From: Phoronis australis
Taxonomy: Eukaryota; Phoronida; Phoronidae
Reading direction: 5' to 3'
Length of the DNA stretch: 64,000 bases
Assembly: GCA_002633005.1 (NCBI GenBank)
Contig: NMRA01000260.1
Span: forward strand, 141,529 to 205,528
Position numbers and translations under genes: made by a program. Below, piece after piece: positions 63,401 to 64,000 of the stretch; position 1 is the first letter of the stretch; every line of letters begins with the position of its first letter. The notes beneath the pieces were generated by a model, which did not search any database, was not told the DNA's origin, and worked only from the letters and a program-made list of their open reading frames with translations.

Positions 63401-64000
63401 CAACGGAAAGCGTGAAAGCAAACTTAGGGCAGGTATCACGGTAAATATGTTTCCCTGGTAAATAAGTTGCCCATTAAATAGAAGTTCCCTGAAATATTCC
63501 TTTATGGATTGGACATGAAAACTTCTTGAATTATATCCTTGAATTTTTTCCGCAACATTGTATCATATTCATTACGCCACATCTTAAATGTCAATTGTCA
63601 TATAGTGTTTGATTTTACTTTTTTCTGTTTCTGTTGACGAGGGATGTTATTATATCCGAAAATTTCAGTTGATCCATTCTTGTTGTTCTATTTACATATT
63701 GCACAATTAAGTAAATGGGTGTTGTTCATAAATGATTGGCTTGTTTAATTTGTTACCTCATTGTTAAATAATTTTATGTTCGTAATTTCTTGCTTTTCGA
63801 AGTTTCTTGGGTAATCTATATACCTTGGCATGATCTTGGACAGAGAGAGGTCAGAGCAGAGTGTTCGTTAGGTTTTGAACTCATCGTTTCACTTATTACT
63901 TGTTTGATGCAAAACGAATCACTGCAATAGATTGATACTGGCAAATACTGACTTAATCACAGGAAAAATTTAACATATCTTTGAATGAGGAGTAGATCTA
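60460..64000. other. no gene recognised
   Basis: Short minus-strand ORFs overlap at 62059-62640 without recognisable domains. The GTGTGAAAGGGGCAT sequence at about 62094-62108 (minus) looks like an interspersed repeat end, but no partner was found in the window. Confidence 0.55.

Overview
Animal (metazoan) nuclear DNA, AT-rich, intron-containing and crowded with repeats. I recognise one gene: a complete four-exon Dbx homeobox gene on the minus strand (exons between 47060 and 37000). Its N-terminal blocks, Q50 homeodomain and acidic tail all resemble vertebrate DBX1, so I guess an invertebrate deuterostome such as an amphioxus or a hemichordate; the phylum cannot be fixed from the sequence alone. 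Most open reading frames in the window are chance or repeat-driven and I left them out.

Layout. 1-18.4 kb: no recognisable gene; diverged dispersed repeats (7.6/10.0 kb and 6.4/12.0 kb), a G-run/C-run tandem pair (12.2 kb) and the 3' end of a non-LTR retrotransposon (14.49-14.78 kb). 18.43-23.22 kb: two copies of a ~2.3-2.5 kb segment in direct tandem, joined exactly at an N; the second carries an extra 145-bp retroposon. 23.9-36.2 kb: a hAT-like non-autonomous element, a small membrane-peptide ORF, a tRNA-derived SINE arranged as inverted tandem arrays (28.27-28.88 kb), a 402-bp terminal-inverted-repeat element (31.12-31.52 kb), a candidate exon (33.2 kb) and a strict 7-bp GTACNNN array (35,995-36,236).

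36.5-47.3 kb is the Dbx locus. Intron/exon phases and splice sites join into a 351-codon protein. Intron 1 holds a 154-bp insertion with perfect 19-bp target-site duplications. Two CCAAT motifs and a TATA-like motif lie just upstream of the first coding exon.

47.3-64 kb: no recognisable gene. It holds a GAT-rich simple repeat (48.2 kb), a 757-bp tandem duplication in which each copy carries a long foldback hairpin, a 3 x 73-bp array and a 3 x ~146-bp array.

Thus Dbx appears to sit alone, with about 36 kb of downstream and 17 kb of upstream sequence holding no recognised gene. Such space could hold its regulatory DNA, but I cannot show that from one genome. No prokaryotic operon, CRISPR array, rRNA gene or intact tRNA gene is visible.
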